A stretch of DNA of 14,711 nucleotides, taken from NCBI GenBank assembly GCA_913052545.1, contig CAJXEF010000037.1:1-14711 (forward strand), written 5' to 3'. This document shows, one piece after another, positions 1 through 6,783 of this stretch. Positions within the stretch are counted from its first letter, which is position 1; each line of letters starts with the position of its first letter. The position numbers were made by a program, and so were the translations under genes. The notes beneath the pieces are model-generated. The model worked only from the letters and a program-made list of their open reading frames with translations, was not told where the DNA came from and searched no databases. This DNA comes from an uncultured Chloroflexota bacterium (GTDB taxonomy: Bacteria > Chloroflexota > Dehalococcoidia > UBA3495).

Positions 1-1
1 A

Positions 2-157
2 GGGCCGTATGTAGGAATTACGCCCAAAAACCCTGGTAAAAAGAAATATCGTAACCAAGAAGGATCAATTGCTTACATCAGACGCCAACATATTTTCGTC
101 TCGCCGTTTAATGGGCGATATGCGAGATACAGCGGAGGAACATTATATGACGGGTAA
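2..157 (+). CDS. possible 3' end of an unidentified upstream gene
   Basis: One plus-strand frame is open from the window edge to a TAA at 155-157. That is 51 codons, ending 11 nt inside minD. The encoded tail is basic and aromatic (KKKYRNQEG near its start, SPFNGRYARY near its end). I recognise no family, and it does not look like the beta-helical C-terminus of MinC, the usual neighbour of MinD. The overlap would be compatible with translational coupling to minD. The evidence is only an open frame with ordinary codon use. A second frame is also open here (an in-frame extension of minD), so chance is a serious alternative. Confidence 0.3.
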   Translation, partial: GPYVGITPKNPGKKKYRNQEGSIAYIRRQHIFVSPFNGRYARYSGGTLYDG

Positions 158-965
158 AACCATAGTAGTTACATCAGGGAAAGGTGGGGTAGGGAAAACT
201 ACAGCTACCGCGAATATCGGTACCGGTCTGGCTATGAGGGGGCATAACGTTGTGGTCATAGACAGTGACATTGGCCTCCGTAACTTAGATGTAGTGATGG
301 GCCTTGAGAATCGCATTGTTTATGACTTAGTTGACATAATAGAGGGACGCTGCAAACTAAATCAAGGTATGATTCGAGATAAACATAAACTAGACCTTTA
401 TTTGATTCCAGCGCCACAAACCAGGGATAAAGACTGCATAGACCCAGAACAACTACGTGATCTGTGCCACAAGTTAGAAGAGGAATTTGACTACGTGATT
501 GTTGACTGCCCTGCTGGAATTGAACAAGGGTTCAAAAACGCTATAGCTGGAGCCAAAGAAGCAATCATGGTAACTACACCTGAAGTATCTGCAATCAGGG
601 ATGCAGATAGGGTGATCGGGTTGCTAGAAGCTGCGGAACTACATCGTCCAAAACTCATTATTAACCGAGTCAATCCGGCCATGGTACGGCGGGGCGATAT
701 GATGGATAAGGACGATATAGTTGAACTCTTGGCAGTAGATATACTTGGTATGGTACCGGTAGATGACAGATTGATCACGGCAACAAACCAGGGTATACCA
801 GTCATCCATGACCCCAAAGCATTATCTGGCGCGGCTTTCTCCAGAATAGTTGCTAGAATTGACGGAGAAGAAGTAGCTATACCTGATCTTGAACCCCGTA
901 CCGGCATAATGGACAAAGTGAAAGAAATCATGGGTATTAAAGGGGGATCATACACACATGCGTGA
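147..965 (+). CDS. minD: septum-site determining ATPase MinD
   Basis: MinD is a ParA/MRP-type ATPase that dimerises on ATP, binds the inner membrane and helps place the division septum. The 272-aa product has a deviant Walker A (GKGGVGKT, residues 11-18, signature Lys12), the switch region around Asp39-Asp48 (DSDIGLRNLD), and a Walker B-like segment at about 115-122 (DYVIVDCP). The C-terminal segment at about 257-270 (GIMDKVKEIMGIKGG) fits the amphipathic membrane-targeting helix. I chose ATG 147 because GGAGG lies at 134-138 and the protein then begins like other MinDs. An upstream TTG at 69 would add 26 residues with no family support. minE follows with an 8-nt overlap, so the two are almost certainly cotranslated. 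Confidence 0.96.
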   Translation: MTGKTIVVTSGKGGVGKTTATANIGTGLAMRGHNVVVIDSDIGLRNLDVVMGLENRIVYDLVDIIEGRCKLNQGMIRDKHKLDLYLIPAPQTRDKDCIDPEQLRDLCHKLEEEFDYVIVDCPAGIEQGFKNAIAGAKEAIMVTTPEVSAIRDADRVIGLLEAAELHRPKLIINRVNPAMVRRGDMMDKDDIVELLAVDILGMVPVDDRLITATNQGIPVIHDPKALSGAAFSRIVARIDGEEVAIPDLEPRTGIMDKVKEIMGIKGGSYTHA

Positions 966-1281
966 TTTCTTAAGATGGGTATTAATTCATAAAGACCAAA
1001 CTAAACAGACCGCTCGAGATCGCTTGAGATTGGCCCTATTAAAAGATCGTATAGATCTATCCGGCGGTAGTATGGAAGCGCTACGCAAAGACGTATTGAC
1101 AGTGTTATCTAGATATATGGTAGTCGGCAACGATTTTCAAGAGTTCGATATCCACCGTTCAGATGACGCAGTTTACTTAGTATCAAACATAAAGGTGGAA
1201 GAGCTACCACGTTGGGCCAGTTTGAGTGAAATGCCCTCTGACCCTGCCACAACCAGCAAACCCGGAGCGTGGTGGAAGTGA
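958..1281 (+). CDS. minE: cell division topological specificity factor MinE
   Basis: MinE stimulates the MinD ATPase and drives its release from the membrane, which generates Min oscillation or gradients. The product is 107 aa, slightly longer than the usual 80-90. The segment at about residues 18-31 (TARDRLRLALLKDR) matches the MinD-contacting helix or strand. The segment at about 42-55 (ALRKDVLTVLSRYM) matches the start of the topological specificity domain. The C-terminal 20 residues (Pro/Ser/Trp-rich) extend past the domain. ATG 958 lies within the last codons of minD (ATGCGTGA overlap). The order minD-minE is standard. No minC follows, and the next gene is an unrelated transporter. Confidence 0.93.
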   Translation: MRDFLRWVLIHKDQTKQTARDRLRLALLKDRIDLSGGSMEALRKDVLTVLSRYMVVGNDFQEFDIHRSDDAVYLVSNIKVEELPRWASLSEMPSDPATTSKPGAWWK

Positions 1282-1314
1282 GCTAAAGGACTCCGTCGCT
1301 AGCTTAGTTCACTT
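1276..1314 (+). terminator. hairpin over the minE stop, possible terminator
   Basis: AAGTGAGCTAA (1276-1286) can pair with TTAGTTCACTT (1304-1314): 11 pairs including one G-U, with a 17-nt loop. The downstream sequence (TTAGAGTTTT) holds only a weak T-rich stretch. It sits where the minDE transcript should end and overlaps the minE stop codon at 1279-1281. An intrinsic terminator is plausible but not strong. Confidence 0.45.
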
Positions 1315-1356
1315 TAGAGTTTTACCGTTGAATCTTCCTAAACCCGAGAGATGAGC

Positions 1357-1389
1357 TTGCCCATATCCTATTCCACGATCTAGTACAAT
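1357..1389 (+). promoter_or_regulatory. weak promoter candidate upstream of the MFS gene
   Basis: The 216-nt gap between minE and the transporter should hold a promoter if the hairpin at 1276-1314 terminates. The best pair I see is TTGCCC (1357-1362) with TAGTAC (1381-1386, 18-nt spacer) or TACAAT (1384-1389, 21-nt spacer). A TAGAAT at 1425-1430 has no recognisable -35. The rest of the gap holds nothing else I recognise apart from the palindrome at 1469-1480. Confidence 0.22.
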
Positions 1390-1468
1390 TTTACCAATTC
1401 ATATCACTAAGAATCCTGTCGTGATAGAATACCGCCGATATATTTCCCATATGAGCAATCTGTCACGC

Positions 1469-1480
1469 CGAATTAATTCG
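1469..1480. repeat. 12-bp perfect palindrome just upstream of the MFS ribosome binding site
   Basis: CGAATTAATTCG is a perfect palindrome ending 6 nt before the GGAGGG ribosome binding site (1487-1492). The position suits a repressor operator or a small RNA structure in the leader. Neither is demonstrated. Confidence 0.4.
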
Positions 1481-1497
1481 AATCACGGAGGGTCCAG

Positions 1498-2796
1498 TTG
1501 GCTGATCAGAAGGACAATACCTACCGGTTGAGCGCTATCCCAGAACGCTTTTTAGCAGCACTCCAGTATAAGGATTACCGCACGTTATGGATGGCCAATT
1601 TATTTGCCGGAGCGGCTGGTTGGGCACTGATCGTAGCCCGTGGGTGGCTTGCCTTCGATATGACCGAAACCAATTCCAGCATGTGGGTGGGAGTGGTAAC
1701 TTTTATGGCCATGGCTCCCAGATTTTTCCTTACCCCTGTAATTGGCTTTATAGCAGATAAATTCAATCGCCAAACTGTCCTTAGCTGGACGTACGGATTA
1801 AATCTTGCACACAACATAATTCTCGCAGCCCTAGTAATGTACGGAGACCTGGGAATCTGGTCACTCGTTTTGCTGTCTGTCGTGAATGGATCTCTTAGGT
1901 CCGCTCAGCAAACAACTTCCCAGACTTTGGTGCCTAACTTAATCCCGCGAGATCGTCTCCTAAATGCCGTAGCATTGAATGAAGCTACCCAGCAAGGATC
2001 CAGGTTATTTGGGCCGATATTAATATTCATACTGATCGTAGCAGTACCCGATTCTGCAGATATTGCTCTCTCATTTTGGTTTTGTAGCGCTTTTTATTTT
2101 ATTGGACTAATACTTACTTTGAATATCCATACACGGTCAACCGGTGTCATGGATTCAAGTCGTAGCTTCTTCCAAAATATGGCGAGCGGATTGGTTTACA
2201 CATACCAACATCCGATGTTATTGGGCATTGTTATAATGGCTGTAGCCCATTGCTCACTTACTATGTCTTACGAATCAATGATGCCAGCTATCTCTGAAGG
2301 CAAACTAGGAGCTGGTGAAGCAGGGTTTAGCTATCTGATAGCTGGTGTCGGTGCAGGGGCACTCGTTTCATCCATATTTCTAGCAGGAATACGCAACGAA
2401 TCAACACGAGGTAAAGTATTCCTATTTTTCGGAATGACCAGCGGGCTTGGACCTATCGCCCTTGGGCTGTCCAATCATGAGGCCTTATCTATCGCTGCAA
2501 CCATATTCATGGGCGTCAACCAGGCTGGGTTTATGACCATCACACACGCTATCATACAAACCATCGCCCCGGATGAAATCAGAGGTCGCATTTCCGGTGT
2601 CTATAACATGCACGTAGGCGGTACTATGGCTATGGCTAACCTGATAAATGGAACTCTTACTGATGTGTTTAACGCACCATTAGTATTATCCGTGGGAGGG
2701 ATCATATTCATAGTAGTCATTTTCTCAAGTATAGGAATTTCCCCTTTGCGGAAAATATATTTCCCGAGAACTCCACTTGGCCCTTCTATGGCATAA
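1498..2796 (+). CDS. MFS transporter (MFS_3 / EntS-like exporter family)
   Basis: This is a 432-aa membrane protein with about twelve hydrophobic segments, consistent with a 12-TM major facilitator. The loop between TM2 and TM3 carries GFIADKFNRQ (residues 83-92), a form of MFS motif A. The layout, with an N-terminal ALQYKDYRTLWMANL segment, resembles the MFS_3 (transmembrane secretion effector, EntS-like) group, mostly proton-driven exporters; the substrate cannot be read. The start is TTG 1498, with GGAGGG at 1487-1492 and a 5-nt spacer; there is no nearby ATG giving a full TM1. The class III aminotransferase follows 13 nt after the stop, so the two are probably one operon and may act on related molecules. 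Confidence 0.88.
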   Translation: MADQKDNTYRLSAIPERFLAALQYKDYRTLWMANLFAGAAGWALIVARGWLAFDMTETNSSMWVGVVTFMAMAPRFFLTPVIGFIADKFNRQTVLSWTYGLNLAHNIILAALVMYGDLGIWSLVLLSVVNGSLRSAQQTTSQTLVPNLIPRDRLLNAVALNEATQQGSRLFGPILIFILIVAVPDSADIALSFWFCSAFYFIGLILTLNIHTRSTGVMDSSRSFFQNMASGLVYTYQHPMLLGIVIMAVAHCSLTMSYESMMPAISEGKLGAGEAGFSYLIAGVGAGALVSSIFLAGIRNESTRGKVFLFFGMTSGLGPIALGLSNHEALSIAATIFMGVNQAGFMTITHAIIQTIAPDEIRGRISGVYNMHVGGTMAMANLINGTLTDVFNAPLVLSVGGIIFIVVIFSSIGISPLRKIYFPRTPLGPSMA

Positions 2797-2809
2797 AAAC
2801 GGAGATTAA

Positions 2810-4147
2810 GTGATGACCGTCGACGCCAAAGGTATAGAATTAAATAGATATTTGGAATTAACCCGAGAGTCCAGAAAGTTTTGGGAGGAATCCAGAGATT
2901 ACCTCCCTGGCGGCGATAGTAGAAATTCCATATTTTGGAAACCCTATCCAATATTCATTACGTCCGCTTCAGGTAGTCACATAATCGATGCAGATAACGT
3001 AGACAGGATTGATTTTATAAATACGATGACTACCATGATACTAGGCCATGGCCCGGCACCGGTTATCGATGCCGTTCAAACCCAACTGCACCATGGATTG
3101 GCTTACAACGCCCCTAATCTACATCAAGTTCGGTTAGCTAAGATGCTTTGTGATAGGGTCCCTGGATTTGACAAGATTAGATTCACTAATTCGGGAACTG
3201 AAGCTACATTAAATACCCTACGAGCAGCACGAGCATTCACAGGTAAAAGTAAGTTTGCCAAAGCTGAAGGAGGATATCACGGGACACATGACTCGGTCAG
3301 CGTGAGTATCCGAATAGATCCGAATTTGGCGGGCGCAGGAGACAATCCCAAGGCTTTGGCAAGCAGTGCTGGCCTGGCCGACGGAGTTGTAGAGCAAGTG
3401 GTAGTGCTGCCATTTAACGACACCGCCTCTTCGAAGATTATTTTAGAACGAAACGCATCGGACTTAGCAGCAGTGATTGTTGAACCCATGCTCGGGTCAG
3501 TCGGAATGGTCCCAGCAAACCACGATTTCCTACAGATGTTACGCCAGTTCACCAAGGATAACGGAATAATTTTAATATTTGATGAGGTCATTAGCTTCCG
3601 TGTGGGGAGTGGCGGTTGCCAAGAATATTACGGTATAACTCCTGACATGACATCGCTAGGAAAGATAATAGGTGGGGGTTTTGCCGTCGGAGCCTTCGGT
3701 GGCCGCGACGACATCATGGACCTGTATGACCCGACGACAGGCCCACAAGTAGGACATGCTGGTACGTTCAATGCTAACCCTATCACCATGCTGGCTGGAT
3801 CAGTAACTCTCGAACAATTGACCCCTGAAGTATTTGATAACCTATCTGAAAAAACCCAATATTTAAAACAAGGCATTCGCGAGGTATGCGCCAAACAGGA
3901 ACTACCTGTGCAGGTTACTGGTCTAGGTTCATTATTTGGAATACATTTTACTGACACTACGATCAATAATTACAGAGATATAACCGCAGAAAATACTACC
4001 CTACGAGACCAGGTTTTCCTCGGGTTAATGAATGAAGGAATACTAATGGCTCCTAATTTAGTAGGAGCCATTTCAACAGCTATTTCAGACACTGAAGTCG
4101 ATGATTACTTAAATGCTTTAGACACAGTCCTACGGAGGAACCTGTAG
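2810..4147 (+). CDS. HemL-like class III (PLP-dependent) aminotransferase
   Basis: This is a fold-type I PLP enzyme of class III, closest in appearance to the glutamate-1-semialdehyde aminomutase (HemL) branch. Visible are the phosphate-binding NSGTEA (127-132), the ring-stacking YHG (156-158), the pyridine-N contact Asp258 in FDEV (257-260), and the Schiff-base Lys285 in SLGKIIGGG. Length (445 aa) is normal. After the Asp, HemL usually reads DEVMTGFR; here it is DEVISFRVG, one residue shorter. The GSA-specific reaction is therefore doubtful, and a general amino-acid or amine transaminase or mutase is equally possible. GTG 2810 and ATG 2813 are adjacent starts after GGAG (2801-2804). The gene is cotranscribed with the MFS gene upstream and ends 2 nt from the convergent ABM gene. 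Confidence 0.88.
   Translation: MMTVDAKGIELNRYLELTRESRKFWEESRDYLPGGDSRNSIFWKPYPIFITSASGSHIIDADNVDRIDFINTMTTMILGHGPAPVIDAVQTQLHHGLAYNAPNLHQVRLAKMLCDRVPGFDKIRFTNSGTEATLNTLRAARAFTGKSKFAKAEGGYHGTHDSVSVSIRIDPNLAGAGDNPKALASSAGLADGVVEQVVVLPFNDTASSKIILERNASDLAAVIVEPMLGSVGMVPANHDFLQMLRQFTKDNGIILIFDEVISFRVGSGGCQEYYGITPDMTSLGKIIGGGFAVGAFGGRDDIMDLYDPTTGPQVGHAGTFNANPITMLAGSVTLEQLTPEVFDNLSEKTQYLKQGIREVCAKQELPVQVTGLGSLFGIHFTDTTINNYRDITAENTTLRDQVFLGLMNEGILMAPNLVGAISTAISDTEVDDYLNALDTVLRRNL
4045..4072 (-). terminator. strong hairpin inside the aminotransferase gene, possible terminator for the convergent ABM gene
   Basis: AATGGCTCCTA (4045-4055) and TAGGAGCCATT (4062-4072) form a perfect 11-bp stem with a 6-nt loop. 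It lies in the aminotransferase coding region, 75 nt before its stop. Read on the minus strand it lies about 78-105 nt beyond the ABM stop and is followed by ATTAGTATT. No other hairpin separates the two convergent genes. Terminator function is inference, as the T-tract is poor on both strands. Confidence 0.4.
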
Positions 4148-4149
4148 AT

Positions 4150-4479
4150 TTAATCCACTGGAGGACGCTTTACCCATTTATCCTCGGGCGGATAAACAGG
4201 GGTAGCCAACTTCCTTACGTTTTCAGTAGCAAACCAGTCTTTACATTCCTCTCTCCATTTAACGAAATGCGGCGCATTTCTATGAGCTTCTACGGCTGCC
4301 TCATCCTGGTAAACCTCATACAAATGTAACTTGTTAGGATCTTCATTATCTTGTAATACATCAAACCTTAGGCAGCCTGGTTCATCATTGTTGGATCCCC
4401 TAGCATCCCCTAACATTGACGCCATGAATGCATCTTTATGCCCAGGCTTAATATTGATTTCAACCACTAAAGCTATCAT
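4150..4479 (-). CDS. antibiotic biosynthesis monooxygenase (ABM) domain protein
   Basis: This 109-aa protein consists of a single ABM domain, the dimeric alpha-beta ferredoxin-like fold of YgiN quinol monooxygenases and LsrG-like proteins. Typical marks are the N-terminal strand ALVVEINIKPGH, the EPGCLRFDV segment (about 33-41), KLHLYEVYQDEAAVEAH (about 50-66) and PHFVKW (about 70-75). Members are cofactor-free oxygenases or isomerases acting on small carbonyl or quinone compounds; the substrate here is unknown. The ATG at 4477-4479 has AGGAG about 5 nt upstream on the minus strand. A consensus promoter is visible at 4554-4582. The protein has no signal peptide and should be cytoplasmic. Its stop lies 2 nt from the stop of the convergent aminotransferase. 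Confidence 0.88.
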   Translation of the reverse strand: MIALVVEINIKPGHKDAFMASMLGDARGSNNDEPGCLRFDVLQDNEDPNKLHLYEVYQDEAAVEAHRNAPHFVKWREECKDWFATENVRKLATPVYPPEDKWVKRPPVD

Positions 4480-4553
4480 TTTTACTCCTGATGTTTCTTG
4501 GTTTTAGAGAGCCTAGCTATAGTTTCGATTAACCTAACTACACTATCAGCGTC

Positions 4554-4582
4554 ATTATAGCTACCTCTATAAAGCCAGACAA
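4554..4582 (-). promoter_or_regulatory. sigma-70-type promoter for the ABM gene
   Basis: On the minus strand, TTGTCT (4577-4582) and a perfect TATAAT (4554-4559) are separated by 17 nt. Transcription would start near 4547, giving a leader of about 65-70 nt before the ABM start. It diverges from the promoter at 4646-4674. Confidence 0.7.
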
Positions 4583-4645
4583 GAGAGTCTTTTATGCCTA
4601 TTAACAAAACCCCAGACATTCTTATACAGTGCCTTAAAGATCAGG

Positions 4646-4674
4646 ATGACACCCTGTAAATAGCATTGTAGAAT
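4646..4674 (+). promoter_or_regulatory. sigma-70-type promoter for the glutaredoxin-like gene
   Basis: ATGACA (4646-4651) and TAGAAT (4669-4674) each match consensus at five of six positions and are exactly 17 nt apart. A start near 4681 would leave a leader of about 20 nt containing the AAGGAGG at 4689-4695. The facing -35 elements are 63 nt apart, so one regulator bound between them could affect both genes. Confidence 0.7.
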
Positions 4675-4701
4675 GGCAATATAACCACAAGGAGGCTTTA
4701 A

Positions 4702-4917
4702 GTGACAGATTTACCGATAGTTTATACACTTACGGTTTGCCCCGCTTGTGACAAACTTCGTAACACATGGGGTCGAGAAGGTATTAAATACGAAGAAAGA
4801 AGAGTCGATCAATCTCAAGACACGTTGGACGAAGCTCTTTTATATGGGGACTCAGTTCCAATTATTAGGTACCCAGATGGACGAATCGAAATAGGATTCG
4901 AGGGATCAGTTGGGTGA
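4702..4917 (+). CDS. glutaredoxin / thioredoxin-fold protein with CPAC motif
   Basis: This small 71-aa protein has a glutaredoxin-like layout: a first strand IVYTLTVCPAC with the redox pair Cys13-Cys16 (CPAC), a helix, a second strand with acidic and basic residues, and the cis-proline loop SVPII (Val52-Pro53) followed by GRIEIGF. Short glutaredoxins of 70-90 aa with this order reduce disulfides or mixed thiols in the cytoplasm. The dipeptide PA rather than PY between the cysteines makes the exact subgroup uncertain. The GTG start at 4702 sits 6 nt after AAGGAGG (4689-4695). The gene has its own promoter and lies 97 nt upstream of a second thioredoxin-fold gene on the same strand. Confidence 0.82.
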   Translation: MTDLPIVYTLTVCPACDKLRNTWGREGIKYEERRVDQSQDTLDEALLYGDSVPIIRYPDGRIEIGFEGSVG

Positions 4918-4928
4918 GAAATAGGCTG

Positions 4929-4945
4929 ACGAACTGTATGTTCGT
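4929..4945. repeat. short inverted repeat ACGAAC-N5-GTTCGT
   Basis: Two 6-nt arms (4929-4934 and 4940-4945) flank TGTAT in the 97-nt gap between the two thioredoxin-fold genes. No T-run follows, so it is not an evident terminator. It could be an operator. It shares the GAAC...GTTC half-sites with the palindromes upstream of purS and purE, but with a 5-nt instead of a 4-nt spacer. I could not place a convincing promoter for the downstream gene in this gap. Confidence 0.3.
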
Positions 4946-5014
4946 ATTCATATACTCAAATCAATCATCTACTTGGAAAGATAAACACATACTGGATCAT
5001 GGGGAGGAAATAGC

Positions 5015-5599
5015 ATGGCAGGTCAAACAAGCGTCGTCACTCCACAACGTTTCGAACAAGGATTTCTGTATACAGACTATATGGATCAAATAAAAGTAAA
5101 CAAAGCGCGATTCGAGGGTTTTTATTCAAACTTTGCGGTTCAGCAAACAGAAGCTGACGCGTTAAACCAGTTAACCGCAAAGCCAGATGGCCCAGCGAAA
5201 ATGATGGTAATAGGGGAAGATTGGTGCGGAGATGTAGTTAGAGGATTACCAGTTTTAGCGCGTGTAGCTGAATCATGCGGAATGGACATGAGAATCTTCC
5301 CCCGAGATGAACACCACGACATCATGAACGAATTCCTTAAAAATGGCCAACATATGTCTATTCCTGTCGCTGTTTTTTATACGAAAGATCACCGGTACAT
5401 CTGTCATTGGATAGAACGGCCTGAGGTAGCTGTGACAGAAATAGAGGGGATTGAGACAGCCATACGTTCAGAGAATCCGGAAATCAATGATCAGGATTTC
5501 GGGAGAGAACGCAGGGCCCGGACGGCTGACAGAGCAGAAGTATGGCAACAGGCCACAGTAGAAGAATTAGTGTCTCTAATCTCACAAAACATGAGTTAA
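5015..5599 (+). CDS. thioredoxin family protein with a single active-site cysteine
   Basis: This 194-aa soluble protein carries a thioredoxin fold. A strand MMVIGEDW leads into Trp70-Cys71-Gly-Asp-Val74, and the cis-proline loop MSIPVAVF (Pro117) follows. The WCGD context is typical of the Thioredoxin_9-like group, where the motif is often WCxDC. Here the second Cys is replaced by Val74, so a dithiol mechanism is not available at this site. The other cysteines, Cys88 and Cys130, are not in a CxxC. The N-terminal 60 residues are helical and polar; the C-terminal 35 are charged (GRERRARTADRAEVW). No signal peptide is present. The ATG at 5015 follows GGGGAGG (5001-5007). The substrate is unknown. 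Confidence 0.8.
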   Translation: MAGQTSVVTPQRFEQGFLYTDYMDQIKVNKARFEGFYSNFAVQQTEADALNQLTAKPDGPAKMMVIGEDWCGDVVRGLPVLARVAESCGMDMRIFPRDEHHDIMNEFLKNGQHMSIPVAVFYTKDHRYICHWIERPEVAVTEIEGIETAIRSENPEINDQDFGRERRARTADRAEVWQQATVEELVSLISQNMS

Positions 5600-5632
5600 A
5601 AAAAACGGTAGGAACGACAACAGCAATCAAAC

Positions 5633-5667
5633 AGAACCCTCTATTGATTATGCTAATAGAGGGTTCT
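5633..5667. terminator. bidirectional intrinsic terminator between convergent genes
   Basis: AGAACCCTCTATT (5633-5645) and AATAGAGGGTTCT (5655-5667) form a perfect 13-bp stem with a 9-nt loop. It lies between two convergent stops (5599 on plus, 5692 on minus). The plus strand continues TAATTAA; the minus strand continues GTTTGATTG. Both flanks are T-containing but not ideal. Position and stem quality make a shared terminator likely. Confidence 0.82.
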
Positions 5668-5691
5668 TAATTAACAGTGCACACGTATATT

Positions 5692-6687
5692 TTAACCCAG
5701 AGCCAAACCCCTTACTTCTTTGGCATCCTCAGGTAATGGATATGTAGTCCAAGTTACCCCATCATCAGTTGAACCGAATGCCTCTCCATCTCGAGCCACA
5801 CAAAAAACGTGATTAGGATTCCTGGGATCAGACCTAACGGCCATCATAGTACTCTTAGCTTTAACTCCCGTCCCAACTGTTTCAAACGTTCGGAACAAAT
5901 CCCTGCTTCTGTAAACAGCACCTTGGCTGCTACGTGCAGCAGCTCCTATAGATACAAAGAGCACATTAGGATCATGCGGGGCGGCAAAAAGGTCTCGTGT
6001 ATAGGTAATTTCAGAAAAATTACCGAACTCAATTGGAATCCATTCACTTCCTCTATCAGGTCCAATAAAAGGTCCTTGCCGAGTGGTCAAAAACACCGTA
6101 TGAGGCGAAGCCGCCGTACACTGAACTCCGTGAAGATCCAGCGTGTCTTCATTTGGTGCTAGCGATCCTGTAATCTCTTCCCAGGACTCTCCTCCATCAG
6201 AACTTCGTATGACACCTGCAACTTCTAATCCCGCATACATTTCATCAGGAAAATTAGGGTCTGCAGTTAAACCTATAACTCTTGTAGGGAATGTCATTTG
6301 ACATTCATTTGAACCCATAGTCGTGTTCAACCTTTGCCAGGAATCTCCGCTATTAGTACTTCGATAAATCTCACCTGGTGCAGTTCCTATATACATTACT
6401 GTTGGATCTCCAGGCCTAAATAAAAAAGTCCAAACTCCAGGGTCTCCCTTAGGATAATCTAAGCGTTCCCAGTGGTCACCTCGGTCGTGACTACGATAAG
6501 GGCCGTCATTAGTCCCTGCGTAAACGATGGCGGGATTATCCGGATGGAGCGCGATTCCTTGCACTTCCACCCTGTTCGGTAATCCAACTGTCAAAGACTC
6601 CCATCTATCAGAACCTGGGGACAATCGGTATAATCCGTGACTCTCAGCTCCAACATAAACTCGGGCCTCTCTATTGCCTGATGACAT
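5692..6687 (-). CDS. Asp-box (BNR / YCF48-like) beta-propeller protein
   Basis: This 331-aa protein is built of repeated propeller blades carrying Asp-box motifs of the form S/T-x-D-x-G-x-x-W. From the chosen start they are SHDRGDHW (66-73), STNSGDSW (110-117), SSDGGESW (162-169), a degenerate GPDRGSEW (209-216) and STDDGVTW (306-313). Between them are strand repeats such as IVYAGTNDG and VMYIGTAPG. Such proteins include sialidases, photosystem assembly factors and many uncharacterised members. Sialidase catalytic residues are not evident, so I do not assign an enzyme. There is no signal peptide. The start at 6687 is set by AAGGAGG (6694-6700, 6-nt spacer); an upstream in-frame Met at 6723 has none. 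The gene lies 96 nt downstream of purS. Confidence 0.82.
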   Translation of the reverse strand: MSSGNREARVYVGAESHGLYRLSPGSDRWESLTVGLPNRVEVQGIALHPDNPAIVYAGTNDGPYRSHDRGDHWERLDYPKGDPGVWTFLFRPGDPTVMYIGTAPGEIYRSTNSGDSWQRLNTTMGSNECQMTFPTRVIGLTADPNFPDEMYAGLEVAGVIRSSDGGESWEEITGSLAPNEDTLDLHGVQCTAASPHTVFLTTRQGPFIGPDRGSEWIPIEFGNFSEITYTRDLFAAPHDPNVLFVSIGAAARSSQGAVYRSRDLFRTFETVGTGVKAKSTMMAVRSDPRNPNHVFCVARDGEAFGSTDDGVTWTTYPLPEDAKEVRGLALG

Positions 6688-6702
6688 ACTGATCCTCCTT
6701 CT

Positions 6703-6724
6703 ACAATAATATTGTCTGTACAAT
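6703..6724. repeat. alternating ACAAT/ATTGT half-sites upstream of the propeller gene
   Basis: ACAATAATATTGT (6703-6715) is a 13-bp odd palindrome. It is followed by a further ACAAT (6720-6724), giving three alternating half-sites directly upstream of the AAGGAGG. The core AATATTGT (6708-6715) recurs at 6751-6758, 43 bp away, about four helical turns. In AT-rich leader DNA this may be chance, but it has the look of an operator array. No clear promoter was found for this gene. Confidence 0.3.
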
Positions 6725-6783
6725 CACTGAATATATACTTAGAAGCTCTAAATATTGTAGCGGTACTCCATTCTATGATCCTG

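Noticed and set aside
69..146. N-terminal extension of MinD from TTG 69
   Set aside because: The 26 extra residues have no family support, and GGAGG at 134-138 points to ATG 147, where the normal MinD N-terminus begins.
491..955. Long open frame antisense to minD, and similar antisense frames over the purine genes (for example 8251-8520, 9538-9753, 12027-12386)
   Set aside because: They mirror strongly conserved genes on the other strand, have no ribosome binding sites of note and encode no recognisable protein.
4918..5014. Promoter for the single-cysteine thioredoxin-fold gene
   Set aside because: Candidate pairs such as CTGACG with CATATA or TATACT need poor matches or spacing; nothing stands out, and readthrough from the gene upstream is possible.
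6688..6723. Longer Asp-box protein from Met at 6723
   Set aside because: The AAGGAGG at 6694-6700 lies inside that extension and serves the Met at 6687; the added residues are basic and Cys/Tyr-rich without sense.
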